Source: Streptomyces sp. V3I8 (GTDB taxonomy: Bacteria; Actinomycetota; Actinomycetes; Streptomycetales; Streptomycetaceae). Taken from it: 64,000 nucleotides of DNA. The notes under the pieces were generated by a model that did not search any database, had not been told where the DNA came from, and saw only the letters and a program-made list of their open reading frames with translations. This document shows, piece after piece, positions 1 through 9,502 of this stretch (positions within the stretch are counted from its first letter, which is position 1; every line of letters starts with the position of its first letter). Location of the stretch: contig NZ_JAUSZL010000002.1 in assembly GCF_030817535.1 (NCBI RefSeq), positions 3,720,001 to 3,784,000 on the forward strand. The letters are read 5' to 3'. Both the position numbers and the translations under genes were made by a program.

Positions 1-315
1 CGGGGGTGTGGGGGCTGGGGTTGGGTGCGCAGTTCCCCGCGCCCCTGAAGAACGGGGCCGCTGTCGGGTGCGGGTGCGGGGGTGTGAGGGCTTGGCGCGC
101 CGTTCCCCGCGCCCCTGAAGAACGGGGCCGCTGTTCGGTGCGGGGGTGTGGGGGCTTGGCGCGCCGTTCCTCGCGCCCCTGAAGAACGGGGCCGCTGTTC
201 GGTGCGGGTGCGTGGGGGCTTGTCGCGCCGTTCCCCGCGCCCCTGAAAAGCAGGTCCGCTGTCGGGTGCGGGGGTGTGGGGGCTTGGCGCGCCGTTCCCC
301 GCGGCCCTTGCGGGG
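1..315. repeat. Tandem array of ~64-72 bp hairpin-type units
   Basis: About five head-to-tail, imperfect units are visible. Each contains a G-rich tract, a GCGCGCCGTTCCCCGC-like stretch and, in most, CCCCTGAAGAACGGGG, where CCCCG can pair with CGGGG. The last unit is degenerate. Single copies of the same element occur at 4552-4577, 6458-6480 and 62665-62688, always just beyond a gene's 3' end. The array lies downstream of the leftward exporter gene ending at 567 and may act as a reservoir of transcription-terminating or RNA-processing hairpins. The array may begin before the window. Function is inferred from position only. Confidence 0.75.
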
Positions 316-415
316 GCACGGGGGGCTGCGTGGGCCGGCCCCGCGCAGCCGCAGGGCTGTCGGGTGGTCGAGTGCCCTCGGTGTCGTTCTCAAGGCGGTA
401 GCGGCCGGTGCGCAT

Positions 416-458
416 GGGTCTGCCCCGGCTCCGGTGTCGCTGGAGCCGGGGCAGACCC
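416..458. terminator. Strong stem-loop, 17-bp perfect stem
   Basis: Arms 416-432 and 442-458 are exact reverse complements around a 9-base loop. The hairpin is about 110 bp beyond the stop codon of the leftward MFS exporter gene and is the best candidate for its terminator. There is no U tract, as is common in streptomycetes. Confidence 0.7.
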
Positions 459-462
459 GGGG

Positions 463-502
463 TCGTACGTACGAAGGCGTCCCCACCCCCACGTACGTAC
501 GA
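463..502. repeat. Pair of TCGTACGTACGA-type palindromes
   Basis: TCGTACGTACGA at 463-474 and ACGTACGTACGA at 491-502 are near-identical self-complementary 12-mers, 28 bp apart start to start. They lie between the terminator hairpin and the 3' end of the MFS gene. No flanking gene has an obvious promoter here, so a role is unknown. They could also be part of a longer cruciform. Confidence 0.4.
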
Positions 503-566
503 GGTGCAGTGGGCAACCCTGCCGGTCGGGGCGCGGCCGGTCCTCCCGGCGCGCCCCGTGGAGCGG

Positions 567-2105
567 TCAGTGGGCGATGACCGGAACCTTCAGGTCGTCC
601 TCGGCTCCGTCGACGGACTCGGCGGACGAGGCCGTGTCGGCGGGGTGGGCGTTGACGAGGGTGAAGACGATCGCCGCGGCCGCGACGAGGATGCCGACGG
701 CGAACCAGATCGCGTTGGTGTAGCCGTGCACCTGCGCCTGCAGCTGGACGAGCTGCTGCTGGGACTGGGTGGCGGCACCACCGATGTGGTCCTTGAGGTA
801 CGCCGTGGTGGCCGAGGCCGCGATCGTGTTCAGCAGTGCCGTACCGATCGCGCCGCCCACCTGCTGCGAGGTGTTGACCATCGCGGAGGCGACACCGGCG
901 TCACGCGGCTCGACACCCAGCGTGGCCAGCGACATGGCCGGCATGAACGCCGTGCCCATGCCGAGGCCGAGCAGCAGCATGCCCGGCAGGAACAGGGTCG
1001 TGTACGAGGACCCGATCTCCATCTGGGTCAGCACCAGCATGCCGAGCGCGGCGACCAGGAAACCCGGGCCCATCAGCAGCCGCGCCGGAACGCGGGTCAT
1101 CAGGCGGGCGCCGATCTGCGTGGAGCCCGTGATCATGCCCGCGATCATCGGGAGGAAGGCGAAACCGGTCTTGACCGGCGTGTAGCCCTTCACGATCTGC
1201 AGGTAGTAGGTCAGGAAGAGGAACAGACCGAACATCGCGATGATCGCGAGGCCGAGCGACAGGTAGATACCGCCACGGTTGCGGTCGGTGATGACGCGCA
1301 GGGGCAGCAGCGGAGCCTTGACCCTGGACTCGACGAACACGAAGGACGCGAGGAGCAGCACCGACGCGACGAACAGGCCGATCGTCGTGGAGTCGCTCCA
1401 GCCCTCGGACTCGGCACGCGTGAAGCCGTAGACCAGGGTGACCAGGCCGAGGGTGGACAGGACGACGCCCGGGATGTCGAGCGGCGAGCGGTTGCGGCTG
1501 CCGGACGGCTCACGGATGACGAAGTACGCACCGGTGGCGGCGACGATCGCGAACGGGATGTTGACGAAGAACGTCCAGCGCCAGTTCAGGTACTCGGTGA
1601 GGAATCCGCCGAGGATCAGGCCGACGGCGCCACCGCCACCGGCGATCGCTCCGTAGATGCCGAACGCCTTGGCGCGCTCCTTGGCGTCGGTGAACATCAC
1701 CGCGAGCAGCGAGAGCGCGGCGGGCGCGAGCAGCGCGCCGAAGGCACCCTGCAGGGCGCGGGAGCCGAGGAGCATCGCCTCGTTCGTCGCGGCACCGCCC
1801 AGGGCGGACGCGCCGGCGAAGCCGATCAGGCCAGTGACGAAGGTGCGCTTGCGGCCCCACAGGTCGGCGATCCGGCCGCCGAACAGGAGGAGTCCGCCGA
1901 AGGCGAGGGCGTAGGCCGTGATGACCCACTGCCGGTTGCCGTCGGAGATCCCGAGGTCCTGCTGGGCCGAGGGAAGGGCGATGTTCACGATGGTCGCGTC
2001 GAGCACGACCATCAGCTGGGCGATCGCGATGAACGCGAGCGCTTTCCAGCGGTTGGAATCGGGAGCCGGCGCCTTGGCGGCGGTGGCCGGGGCTGTTTGA
2101 GACAT
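567..2105 (-). CDS. MFS multidrug exporter, DHA2 (EmrB/QacA) family
   Basis: Predicted 512-residue proton-driven exporter of the 14-helix DHA2 group in the cytoplasmic membrane. The N-terminal helix carries the family signature DATIVNIALP, and the loop after helix 2 has the motif-A-like GGRIADLWGRKR. Hydrophobic segments are spread through the protein, and the acidic C-terminal tail is soluble. ATG at 2105 is preferred, with a GAAGTGGG ribosome-site-like stretch just upstream; a GTG at 2117 would add four residues. It lies 194 bp downstream of a TetR gene on the same strand, an arrangement typical of locally regulated drug efflux. The substrate cannot be read from sequence. Confidence 0.9.
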   Translation of the reverse strand: MSQTAPATAAKAPAPDSNRWKALAFIAIAQLMVVLDATIVNIALPSAQQDLGISDGNRQWVITAYALAFGGLLLFGGRIADLWGRKRTFVTGLIGFAGASALGGAATNEAMLLGSRALQGAFGALLAPAALSLLAVMFTDAKERAKAFGIYGAIAGGGGAVGLILGGFLTEYLNWRWTFFVNIPFAIVAATGAYFVIREPSGSRNRSPLDIPGVVLSTLGLVTLVYGFTRAESEGWSDSTTIGLFVASVLLLASFVFVESRVKAPLLPLRVITDRNRGGIYLSLGLAIIAMFGLFLFLTYYLQIVKGYTPVKTGFAFLPMIAGMITGSTQIGARLMTRVPARLLMGPGFLVAALGMLVLTQMEIGSSYTTLFLPGMLLLGLGMGTAFMPAMSLATLGVEPRDAGVASAMVNTSQQVGGAIGTALLNTIAASATTAYLKDHIGGAATQSQQQLVQLQAQVHGYTNAIWFAVGILVAAAAIVFTLVNAHPADTASSAESVDGAEDDLKVPVIAH

Positions 2106-2299
2106 GGGAATACCCACTTCAGGACTTCGTGGCGAAAAAAGGTGACAGAAAGGGACGGCTCGTCGCCGGTGACGTCTTCGTCGACTTCCTTGTCGACGCC
2201 CTCCTCGACGTCCTTGTCGATGACGACCGGTGGTTGTGACAGTGGCTGTGACTGTGGCTGTGGCTGCGGCCGGTCGGGCCCGGTGCGGCGGTCAGTCGG
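2106..2299. repeat. Intergenic simple-sequence tract between TetR and exporter
   Basis: This gap holds degenerate repeats around GTCGAC/CTTGTCGA (about 2165-2225) and a run of GTGGCTGTGACT-like units (about 2236-2268). No open frame with protein-like composition was seen. It may form structure in a TetR-exporter transcript, or be neutral slippage-generated sequence. Confidence 0.4.
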
Positions 2300-2944
2300 T
2301 CATGCTCGGCGGAGGTCCTCCATGGTCGCGGCCGCGCCGGGCAGTTCGGAGCGGGCGGGTGCCCGCAGCCCGTCCAGGAACAGCTGCAGGTGACGGTGTA
2401 CGAAGCGGTCCATGTTCGGGCACGCGGTGCCCGGCAGGGGCCGGGTGAGCTGGCTGATGGCGATCATGAGGTCTCCGACGGCGACGTCGGGGCGGAGCTG
2501 GTCCGCCGCGCGGGCGCGCTCCATGAGGGTCTCGATCAGCCCCTCGACCCGCTCGCGCGAGGCGACCAGGTCCGGATGGTTCGCGTCGAAGGTCGCGGAG
2601 AGCATCGGGCACAGGGCGCCGATCCGCTCGTCGGCCGACGTGTGCACGAACCGTGAGAGGGCCTCGAAGGCGTCGCCGGTCTCGGCGAGCATCTGCTCGA
2701 CCTGTTCCGCGACACGGTCCATGACCGAGCAGACGACCTCGCGCTGGAGGGCCGCCCGGTCCGGGAAGTTGCGGTACAGCGTGGCGTTGCCGATGCCGGC
2801 CCGGCGGGCGATCTCGTCGAGCGGCACCTCGGCGCCGAACTCCACGAACATCTCCCGTCCGGCGGCGACGATCCGCTCCCGGTTGCGCAGAGCATCGGCC
2901 CGCGGGCGGGGCACCTTGCGCTGTGCGGCGGTGGCGGTCTCCAC
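2300..2944 (-). CDS. TetR/AcrR family transcriptional regulator
   Basis: A 214-residue protein with an N-terminal TetR helix-turn-helix at about residues 40-66 (EIARRAGIGNATLYRNF) and a helical C-terminal ligand-binding domain. GTG at 2944 follows a clear AAGGAG ribosome site. It lies directly upstream of the DHA2 exporter on the same strand and probably represses it, and itself, until a drug-like ligand binds. The upstream region contains GGTTCCGGGGAACC at 2970-2983, a plausible operator. The effector is unknown. Confidence 0.9.
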   Translation of the reverse strand: METATAAQRKVPRPRADALRNRERIVAAGREMFVEFGAEVPLDEIARRAGIGNATLYRNFPDRAALQREVVCSVMDRVAEQVEQMLAETGDAFEALSRFVHTSADERIGALCPMLSATFDANHPDLVASRERVEGLIETLMERARAADQLRPDVAVGDLMIAISQLTRPLPGTACPNMDRFVHRHLQLFLDGLRAPARSELPGAAATMEDLRRA

Positions 2945-3231
2945 GGCGTACTCCTTCGAGTGCTCTCTCGGTTCCGGGGAACCTCTCCCCGTTTCACGCG
3001 GACACAGGGCTAAACGGGGAAGGGGTCCCCGGTTATTTCCCGATCCCGAAGAAGTTCGCTGTGACCTGGGTCACAGCTGTGACGGTCCTGGAAGGAGGCT
3101 CTGAAAAGAGCCGCTGTCGCGCCCTTCCCACGATCGGTCTCCTCCAGCGCGCGCCCGCGCATCCGGCGGCACAGGGTGATCGGAAGGGTGCAGCCCGAAA
3201 CGGCCGGCTGCCTGGAGCGAAAGGCCCCTGC
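2945..3231. promoter_or_regulatory. Divergent promoter region with inverted repeats
   Basis: This 287-bp region separates the leftward TetR gene from the rightward metalloprotease. GGTTCCGGGGAACC (2970-2983) is a palindrome with six-base arms. CCCCGTTT (2987-2994) is answered by AAACGGGG (3013-3020), and a further GGGGTCCCC lies just beyond. Such a cluster fits TetR autoregulation, but binding is inferred only. Confidence 0.45.
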
Positions 3232-4527
3232 ATGCAGCCGACCAGCCGTCGGATACGCCCGCGCCGCCGCACCGCAGCCCTCACCTCGGTCGCCTGCCTC
3301 ACCCTGGCGGTCAGCACCTCCGCCGGGTCCGGGCACCTGACGGCCGGCTCGAACTCGGCGGCGGGCCCCGTGGCACCGGCGGCCGGAACGTCTCCGCTCG
3401 GCCCCTGCATGATCAGCGGCGCGACCGGCGTACAGATGTCGGAGGGCATCCCCACGCCCACGGGCTACGCCCGCTCCACCGGCACCGTCCGGGCCCTGAA
3501 CCTGATGGTCGACTTCTCCGACGCGCCCGGCCAGGGCAGCGCTCTCGACCGTTTCGGCGAGTTCTTCCCGCAGACCACCGACTGGTTCCGCACCAGTTCG
3601 TACGGCCGTCTCGACTACCGTCCGCAGGCCCCGATAGGCACCTGGCTGCGGATGCCCAAGCCCTTCGAGGAGTACGGGATAGAACGGGGCGCGCCCTTCG
3701 ACCCCGGGTACCGCGAGCTGGTCCAGGACATCGTGTCCACCGCCGACCCGAAGGTGAACTTCCAGGACTACGACCTGCTGAACGTCCTGATCACCCCGAA
3801 CGCCGGGCCCTCCGCCCTGGACACCGTCCTCTCCGTCACCTTCGCCGGCAACACCGAGGCGCCGGTCGCGGACGGGGTGCCCGTCGCCAACGCGTCCTTC
3901 GTCTACAGCCGCCAGGACGACGGCTCCGGCTCGTACGCCGAGACCGGGTACCGCGTGCTCCCCCACGAGAACGGCCACGTCTTCGGCCTGCCCGACCTCT
4001 ACACGCAGGACGGGGGCGGCGCGGTGGGGCACTGGGACATCATGAGCGAGGACTGGGGGGCCGACAACGACCTGCTGGGCTGGCACAAGTGGAAGCTCGG
4101 CTGGCTCGACGACTCCCAGGTGGACTGCGCGGCCGGGTCCGGCACGACCGAGCACCTGCTGACCCCGCTGGCCGAGCCCGGCACCGGCGGCAAGCTGGTC
4201 TTCGTCCCGGTCGACGCGAAGACGGGGTACGCGGTCGAGCTGCGCACCCAGGCCGGCAACGACGAGTCGGTCTGCCGGACGGGCGTGCTGATCTACAAGG
4301 TCGACGCGGACGTCGACACCGGCCACGGCCCGATATCGGTGGTCGACTCCACGAAGGACAGCGGCGGCTGCACCCGCAGCCCGAACGTCCACGCCGAGCT
4401 CTCCGACGCCGCCTTCTCCCCCGGCCAGTACTTCAAGGACCTCAGGACCGGCATCCGCATCACGGTCGCCGGCATGGACCCCCAGGGCAACCACCGCGTG
4501 TACGTGACCCGCACGACGCCGGCTTAG
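3232..4527 (+). CDS. Secreted M6-family-like zinc metalloprotease
   Basis: A 431-residue protein with a twin-arginine-rich N-terminus and a hydrophobic stretch at about residues 15-35, consistent with export. The core resembles the immune-inhibitor-A (M6) group. H245-E-N-G-H249 followed by VFGLPDLY is the HExxHxxGxxD zinc-binding and catalytic signature, with E246 as the general base. ATG at 3232 is chosen because it places the signal sequence at the N-terminus and has AAAGG upstream; the same frame is open back to 2923, inside the divergent promoter. A typical role would be extracellular protein degradation. It appears to be a single-gene unit. Confidence 0.85.
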   Translation: MQPTSRRIRPRRRTAALTSVACLTLAVSTSAGSGHLTAGSNSAAGPVAPAAGTSPLGPCMISGATGVQMSEGIPTPTGYARSTGTVRALNLMVDFSDAPGQGSALDRFGEFFPQTTDWFRTSSYGRLDYRPQAPIGTWLRMPKPFEEYGIERGAPFDPGYRELVQDIVSTADPKVNFQDYDLLNVLITPNAGPSALDTVLSVTFAGNTEAPVADGVPVANASFVYSRQDDGSGSYAETGYRVLPHENGHVFGLPDLYTQDGGGAVGHWDIMSEDWGADNDLLGWHKWKLGWLDDSQVDCAAGSGTTEHLLTPLAEPGTGGKLVFVPVDAKTGYAVELRTQAGNDESVCRTGVLIYKVDADVDTGHGPISVVDSTKDSGGCTRSPNVHAELSDAAFSPGQYFKDLRTGIRITVAGMDPQGNHRVYVTRTTPA

Positions 4528-4551
4528 ACCACCGCCGGAACCACTCCCCCA

Positions 4552-4577
4552 CAGGAGCGCGGGAACGGCGCGATCGG
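4552..4577 (-). repeat. Degenerate dispersed 3'-end element
   Basis: CAGGAGCGCGGGAACGGCGC is a degenerate copy, in reverse orientation, of the element in the array at 1-315. It lies 25 bp past the metalloprotease stop codon, supporting a 3'-end role for the family. Confidence 0.55.
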
Positions 4578-4654
4578 CGCCCACCCACCCGCGGCCCACG
4601 ACCGACTCCCCACCTGCGGAGCATTACCGTGAACGCACACCGTATTGGGGAGCC

Positions 4655-6421
4655 ATGCCACCGACCCGCCTCACACCGCCCGCCCGGCCCGACGCGGTCG
4701 CCCCCGTTCCCGACGAGGCCGTGACCCCCCTGATGCGCGGCATCACCGTCCTGCACCGCCTCACCGAGGCCGGCGGCACGCAGAGCCTCAGCTCCCTGGA
4801 GAGGACGACCGGCCTCGCCCGCTCCACCGTGGACCGCATCGCCGCGACCCTGGCCCGCATGGGCTACCTGCGTCTGGACGGCCGCGACGCCGTACTCGCC
4901 CCCCGGCTGATGGAACTCGGCAACGCCTACCTGTCCGCCCTCCGGCTCCCCCGCCTGCTGGACACCCGCGCCGACGCGCTCGCCGACGAACTGGACGAGT
5001 CGGTGTCGCTCGCGGTCGCCGACCGCGACGGCATCCGCTTCATCCACCAGGCCACCCGGCGCCGCGCGATGTCGCTGAGCTTCCGCATCGGCGACCTGCT
5101 GCCGGCCGAACGCACCGCCCCCGGGCCGCTGTTCGCGACCGAGTGGACCCCCGAGGACTGGACACGCTGGCGGGAGCGCCGTACCGCGGACCCGCAGGAC
5201 CACGGGTTCCCGGCGATTCCCCCACGCGAACACCGCGCGCCGGCAGCGGAGTCCACGACATCCGGGACGTTCGAGAGGACCGACACGTCCGAGAGGACCG
5301 GGACGTTCGAGGAACGCACCCGCCGGGCGGACGAGCGGGGCTGGGCCCTGGACGACCAGCTGATCGAACCGGGCCTGGTCGCCGTCTCGGTGCCCGTACG
5401 GGACGGGGACGGGCGCATCGCCTGCGTGGTGAGCGTGGTGAGCCACACCAGCCGGCACACCGCGGACTCCCTTCGCGACACCATGCTGCCCCGGCTGCGG
5501 GCGACCGTACGCGCCATGGAACGCGACGTACGCGCCGCGGAACGGGACCTGCGCGAGCCCTCCGCCGAACCGCCCGCCGCCCCTGCCCCTGTCCCCGCCC
5601 CCGCCGGGCTCGCCACCTGGACCGGCGCCTCGAAGCAGGAACTGGGCCGGGGGTTCATCGAGTCGCTGGCCCGCGGGCTGACCGTGATCACGGCGTTCGG
5701 GGAGGGGCGGGCCGAACTGACGCTCACCGAGGTGGCGCAGGCGACGGGCCTCGCGCGGGCGACGGCCCGGCGTGCGCTGATCACCCTGGAACACCTGGGC
5801 CAGGTCACGGCCCACGGCCGGACCTTCCGCCTCACGCCCCGGGTCCTGGCCCTCGGCTTCCCGCCCCTGTCCCGTACGACGCTGGCGCAGATCGCGGCCC
5901 CGCACCTCGCCGACCTCGCGAACCGGCTGCACGACTCCGCGTCGCTCGCGGTCCTGGCGGGCGACGAGATCCAGTACACGGCGCGTGCCGCCACCAGCCG
6001 CATCATGAGCGTCAACATCACGGTCGGCACCCGGCTGCCCGCGTACGCGACCTCGCTGGGACGGGTGATGGTGGCCGGTCTGCCGCCGGCCGGGCGGGGC
6101 CCGTTCCTGACCGGCCTGCGCGCGCTGACCCCGCACACGGTCACGGACCCGGCGGCCCTCGCGGCCGTCCTGGACCACGTACGGGAGGCCGGGTACGCGC
6201 TGGTCGACGGCGAGCTGGAGGAGGGGCTGCGGTCGGTCGCGGTCCCGGTGCGGGACCGTACGGGGAAGGTCGTGGCCGCCGTGAACGTGGCGATGCACAG
6301 CTCGCGGCGGACGGTCGGGCAGTGCGTCTCGGAGGTCCTGCCGCACCTGTCGGCGACGGCCGGAGCGATCGAGGCGGACCTCCGCGTGGCGGGCCGCTTC
6401 ACCCGCCCCCCACTCACCTGA
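4655..6421 (+). CDS. Tandem (double) IclR-family transcriptional regulator
   Basis: The 588-residue protein is two complete IclR regulators in one chain, about twice the usual ~260 residues. The first winged helix is at about residues 45-85 (SSLERTTGLARSTVDRIAAT), followed by an IclR effector domain. A Pro/Ala-rich linker near residues 300-320 leads to a second winged helix (TLTEVAQATGLARATARRAL) and effector domain resembling PcaR/PobR-type regulators of aromatic-acid catabolism. The first half contains a degenerate insertion rich in FERT/SERT repeats near residue 205. ATG at 4655 follows GGGGAG. It is convergent with glucarate dehydratase and may regulate sugar-acid or aromatic-acid catabolism; no operator was identified. 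Confidence 0.88.
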   Translation: MPPTRLTPPARPDAVAPVPDEAVTPLMRGITVLHRLTEAGGTQSLSSLERTTGLARSTVDRIAATLARMGYLRLDGRDAVLAPRLMELGNAYLSALRLPRLLDTRADALADELDESVSLAVADRDGIRFIHQATRRRAMSLSFRIGDLLPAERTAPGPLFATEWTPEDWTRWRERRTADPQDHGFPAIPPREHRAPAAESTTSGTFERTDTSERTGTFEERTRRADERGWALDDQLIEPGLVAVSVPVRDGDGRIACVVSVVSHTSRHTADSLRDTMLPRLRATVRAMERDVRAAERDLREPSAEPPAAPAPVPAPAGLATWTGASKQELGRGFIESLARGLTVITAFGEGRAELTLTEVAQATGLARATARRALITLEHLGQVTAHGRTFRLTPRVLALGFPPLSRTTLAQIAAPHLADLANRLHDSASLAVLAGDEIQYTARAATSRIMSVNITVGTRLPAYATSLGRVMVAGLPPAGRGPFLTGLRALTPHTVTDPAALAAVLDHVREAGYALVDGELEEGLRSVAVPVRDRTGKVVAAVNVAMHSSRRTVGQCVSEVLPHLSATAGAIEADLRVAGRFTRPPLT

Positions 6422-6457
6422 CCCCCACCACCCGCACCGAACGGCGGACCCGTTTCC

Positions 6458-6480
6458 CAGGGGCGCGGGGAACTGCGCGA
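6458..6480 (-). repeat. Dispersed 3'-end element copy
   Basis: CAGGGGCGCGGGGAACTGCG matches the reverse complement of the element at 1-315 and at 62665-62688. It is located between two convergent genes (IclR and glucarate dehydratase), consistent with a bidirectional 3'-end function. Confidence 0.6.
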
Positions 6481-6533
6481 CCAGCCCCCGCCGGCCCGCG
6501 GACGCACGACGACCTGCGACGACCCGCGAACTC

Positions 6534-7862
6534 CTACCGCACCATGCAGGGCCGCTTCGCGTCGAACTCCCACCCCGGCACCAGATACCGCATCCCCGCC
6601 GCGTCGTCCCGCGCCCCCAGCCCCTTCATCACATACAACTCGTGCGCCGCGAGCAACCGTTCCATGTCCAGCTCCACGCCGAGCCCGGCCGCGTCCGGCA
6701 CCGCGACCTCCCCGTCCACGATCCGCGGCGGCCGCACGGTGAGCCGCTCCAGCCCCTCCTGCCAGATCCAGTGCGTGTCCAGCGCGTTGTACTCCCCCGG
6801 CGCCGCCGCCCCGCAGTGCGTGACCATCGCCAGCGAGATGTCGAAGTGGTTGTTGGAGTGGCACCCCCAGGTCAGCCCCATCGCGTTGCACAGCTGAGCC
6901 ACCCGCACGGACCCCTGCATCGTCCAGAAGTGCGGGTCCGCCAACGGGATGGACACCGACTGGAGGGCCAGCGCGTGCGTCATCTGACGCCAGTCCGTGG
7001 CGATCATGTTGGTGGCCGTCGGCAACCCGGTCGCCCGCCGGAACTCCGCCAGGACCTCCCGCCCCGAGTACCCGCCCTCCGCCCCGCAGGGATCCTCGGC
7101 ATAGGCGAGCGTCCCGACCAGCGGCCGGCACAGCTCGACCGCCTCACGCAGCGACCACGCCCCGTTCGGGTCCAGCGTGACCCGCGCCTGCGGAAAACGG
7201 TCCTTGAGCGCCCGTACGGCCTCGACCTCCTCCGCACCCGCCAGGACACCGCCCTTGAGCTTGAAGTCCCGGAAGCCGTAGAGGTCGTACGCGGTCTCGG
7301 CCTGCCGGACGATCGCCTCCGGCGTCAGCGCCTCCTCGTGCCGGACGCGGTACCAGTCGACGTCCGAGTCGCTCTCGCGGACGTACTCGAGATCGGTGCG
7401 GCCGGGGTCACCGACGTAGAAGAGGTAGCCCAGCACCCGTACCGACGAACGCTGTTGGCCGTCCCCGAGGAGCGCGGCGACCGGTACGTCCAGGTGCTGG
7501 CCGAGGAGATCGAGCAGCCCGGACTCGACGGCCGTGACGGCGTGCACGGTGGTGCGCAGGTCGAAGGTCTGGGCGCCGCGGCCACCGGAGTCACGGTCGG
7601 CGAAGCGGTCCCCGATCGCGCGCAGGACCCGCTTGTAGTCGCCCACCTTCGCGCCGACGACCAGGGACTCGGCGTCCCGCAGGGTCCGGGTGATCTTCTC
7701 GCCGCCGGGCACCTCCCCGAGTCCCGTACGGCCCTCGGAGTCCTTGAGGACCACGATGTTGCGGGTGAAGTAGGGGCCGTGCGCGCCGGAGAGGTTCAGC
7801 TCCATGCAGTCGCGGCCGGCGACGGGGTAGACGGCGAACTCGGTGACGGTCGGCTGGCTCAT
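6534..7862 (-). CDS. gudD: Glucarate dehydratase
   Basis: A 442-residue enolase-superfamily enzyme that dehydrates D-glucarate (and often L-idarate) to 5-keto-4-deoxyglucarate. Visible signatures are the KxK-type motif in DFKLKGG, the metal-ligand segments LDPNGAW and EDPCGAE, and the catalytic His region [11 protein letters not shown] near residue 340. The C-terminus AKRPCMV is also family-typical. ATG at 7862 (MSQPTV) is used although the frame stays open further upstream; the extra N-terminus would be a low-complexity Ser/His/Gln translation of the octamer repeat. It is the last gene of a leftward cluster with the aldolase-type dehydratase and a permease. Confidence 0.93.
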   Translation of the reverse strand: MSQPTVTEFAVYPVAGRDCMELNLSGAHGPYFTRNIVVLKDSEGRTGLGEVPGGEKITRTLRDAESLVVGAKVGDYKRVLRAIGDRFADRDSGGRGAQTFDLRTTVHAVTAVESGLLDLLGQHLDVPVAALLGDGQQRSSVRVLGYLFYVGDPGRTDLEYVRESDSDVDWYRVRHEEALTPEAIVRQAETAYDLYGFRDFKLKGGVLAGAEEVEAVRALKDRFPQARVTLDPNGAWSLREAVELCRPLVGTLAYAEDPCGAEGGYSGREVLAEFRRATGLPTATNMIATDWRQMTHALALQSVSIPLADPHFWTMQGSVRVAQLCNAMGLTWGCHSNNHFDISLAMVTHCGAAAPGEYNALDTHWIWQEGLERLTVRPPRIVDGEVAVPDAAGLGVELDMERLLAAHELYVMKGLGARDDAAGMRYLVPGWEFDAKRPCMVR

Positions 7863-7879
7863 GCGTATCGGGGTCCTTG

Positions 7880-7925
7880 GCTGAGTAGCTGAGTGACTGA
7901 GTGACTGAGTGACTGAGTGACTGAG
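7880..7925. repeat. 8-bp tandem repeat (GACTGAGT)n in gene leader
   Basis: About five consecutive copies of the octamer GACTGAGT lie 18-63 bp upstream of the glucarate dehydratase start, within the permease-dehydratase gap. Perfect short tandem units like this are prone to slippage and could alter leader structure or ribosome access. Confidence 0.8.
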
Positions 7926-8020
7926 GAGGTGTCGCAGATGTCGGGGCTGTCGGGGCTGTCGGGGAGCGGAGTCGGAGAAGCGGGGTCCGGAAGCGGGGCC
8001 GGGGGCCGCTGGTCGGTGCC

Positions 8021-9358
8021 TCACAGGCCGAGGACGTCGAGCGTCCACTCCATCGTCAGCACGCCGCCCAGGCCGAGGACCGCCAGCACCGTCGTATAGG
8101 TCGTACGCACCTTGATCGCTTCGACGACCGAGAGGTTGAAGTACTCCTTGAACAGCCAGAATCCCGGGTCGTTGACGTGTGAGAAGGCGATCGAGCCGCA
8201 GGACACGGCGAGCACCATGATCTCGGCGTGCACCCCGCTGCCCGCGAGGAGCGGCAGCACCACGCCGGACGCGGTGACGACGGCGACGGTCGCCGAGCCG
8301 AGCGCGACCCGCAGGATGACCGCGATGAGCCACGCCAGGACGATCGGCGAGACGGACCAGCTGTCGGTGGCGTCCGCGATGTAGTCGGAGATGCCGCCCT
8401 CGACGAGGACGTTCTTGAAGGCGCCGCCCGCGCCGATCACGAGCAGGATCATCGCCATGGACCGGGCCGCGGAGGTGCAGGAGGCGTTGACGTCGGCGAG
8501 GCTGCGGCCGATGCGCGGCCCGAAGGCCCAGATCGCGATGAGCAGCGTCAGCATCAGAGCGATCGGCGCGGAGCCGATGAAGGCGACGAAGTGCAGGAAC
8601 GGGCTGTCGCCGGAGGTGGCCATGTCGACCACCGCGGCGCCCGCGATGAGTACGACGGGGAAGAGCGCCACGGACAGCGACCAGCCGAGGCCCGGCATCT
8701 CCCCGTCCTCGAACTCACGGTCGCTGACCAGGCCCTTGGGGATGGACGGGTCCATGGCCCGGATGAACGGCAGTCGCGGCCACAGCAGCGCGATGAACGC
8801 GCCCACCGGGACGGCGATGAACAGGCCGTAGAACAGGGTGTGTCCGACGGAGGCGTGGAAGGTGGCGGCCACGGCGGTGGGGCCGGGGTGCGGCGGCAGG
8901 AAGCTGTGCATCGTGGACAGCGCGATCGACATCGGCAGGCCGACCCACAGCAGCTTCGCGCCGGTGACCCTGACGAGGGTGAACGCGATGGGCACGATGA
9001 TGATGAACGCGACCTCGTAGAACATGGTCACGCCGATGAGCATGGACGTGACCACCATGGCGACCTGGACCCAGCGCGGCCCGAAGGCGTCCAGCAGCCT
9101 GCCGGCTATGCGCTGGGCGGCGCCGGAGTCGCCCATCACCCGGCCGACCATGGCACCGAGTCCGATGACGAGCATCGTGTCGCCGATCTGGTCCCCGATG
9201 CCGTCCGAGAGGACGTCCGGGATGTCGGCCACCGGAATGCCCTGGACCAGGGCGACACCCACCGCCACGAGCAGGAGCGCGACGAAGCCGTTGAGTTTCG
9301 TCCGGGTCATCAGGAACAGCAGCACGAGGACGCTGATCCCGACTACGAGCAGAGGCAT
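8021..9358 (-). CDS. GntP-family gluconate/sugar-acid permease
   Basis: A 445-residue integral membrane protein with about 12-14 hydrophobic segments and GntP features such as [16 protein letters not shown] and the C-terminal [14 protein letters not shown]. GntP transporters are proton symporters for gluconate and related acids. Placement between the glucarate dehydratase and the 5-dehydro-4-deoxyglucarate dehydratase genes, same strand, indicates uptake of glucarate or galactarate. The gaps are 158 and 144 bp, so internal promoters are possible. ATG at 9358. Confidence 0.92.
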   Translation of the reverse strand: MPLLVVGISVLVLLFLMTRTKLNGFVALLLVAVGVALVQGIPVADIPDVLSDGIGDQIGDTMLVIGLGAMVGRVMGDSGAAQRIAGRLLDAFGPRWVQVAMVVTSMLIGVTMFYEVAFIIIVPIAFTLVRVTGAKLLWVGLPMSIALSTMHSFLPPHPGPTAVAATFHASVGHTLFYGLFIAVPVGAFIALLWPRLPFIRAMDPSIPKGLVSDREFEDGEMPGLGWSLSVALFPVVLIAGAAVVDMATSGDSPFLHFVAFIGSAPIALMLTLLIAIWAFGPRIGRSLADVNASCTSAARSMAMILLVIGAGGAFKNVLVEGGISDYIADATDSWSVSPIVLAWLIAVILRVALGSATVAVVTASGVVLPLLAGSGVHAEIMVLAVSCGSIAFSHVNDPGFWLFKEYFNLSVVEAIKVRTTYTTVLAVLGLGGVLTMEWTLDVLGL

Positions 9359-9502
9359 GCAGTTCCCCTTTGAACTGGCCGTGGGTGATGTGTCGGGCGG
9401 TACGCCGAGCAGGAGGCGGGACGGTGGACCGGGCGGTGGGCGGGACGGTGGGCCAGGCGGTAGGCCGGGTGTTACGGCGGGCGGTACGGGGCGGGCCGCA
9501 GG

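Noticed and set aside
7863..8333. N-terminal extension of glucarate dehydratase
   Set aside because: The extra frame reads through the octamer repeat and the 3' end of the permease gene; no family member has it.
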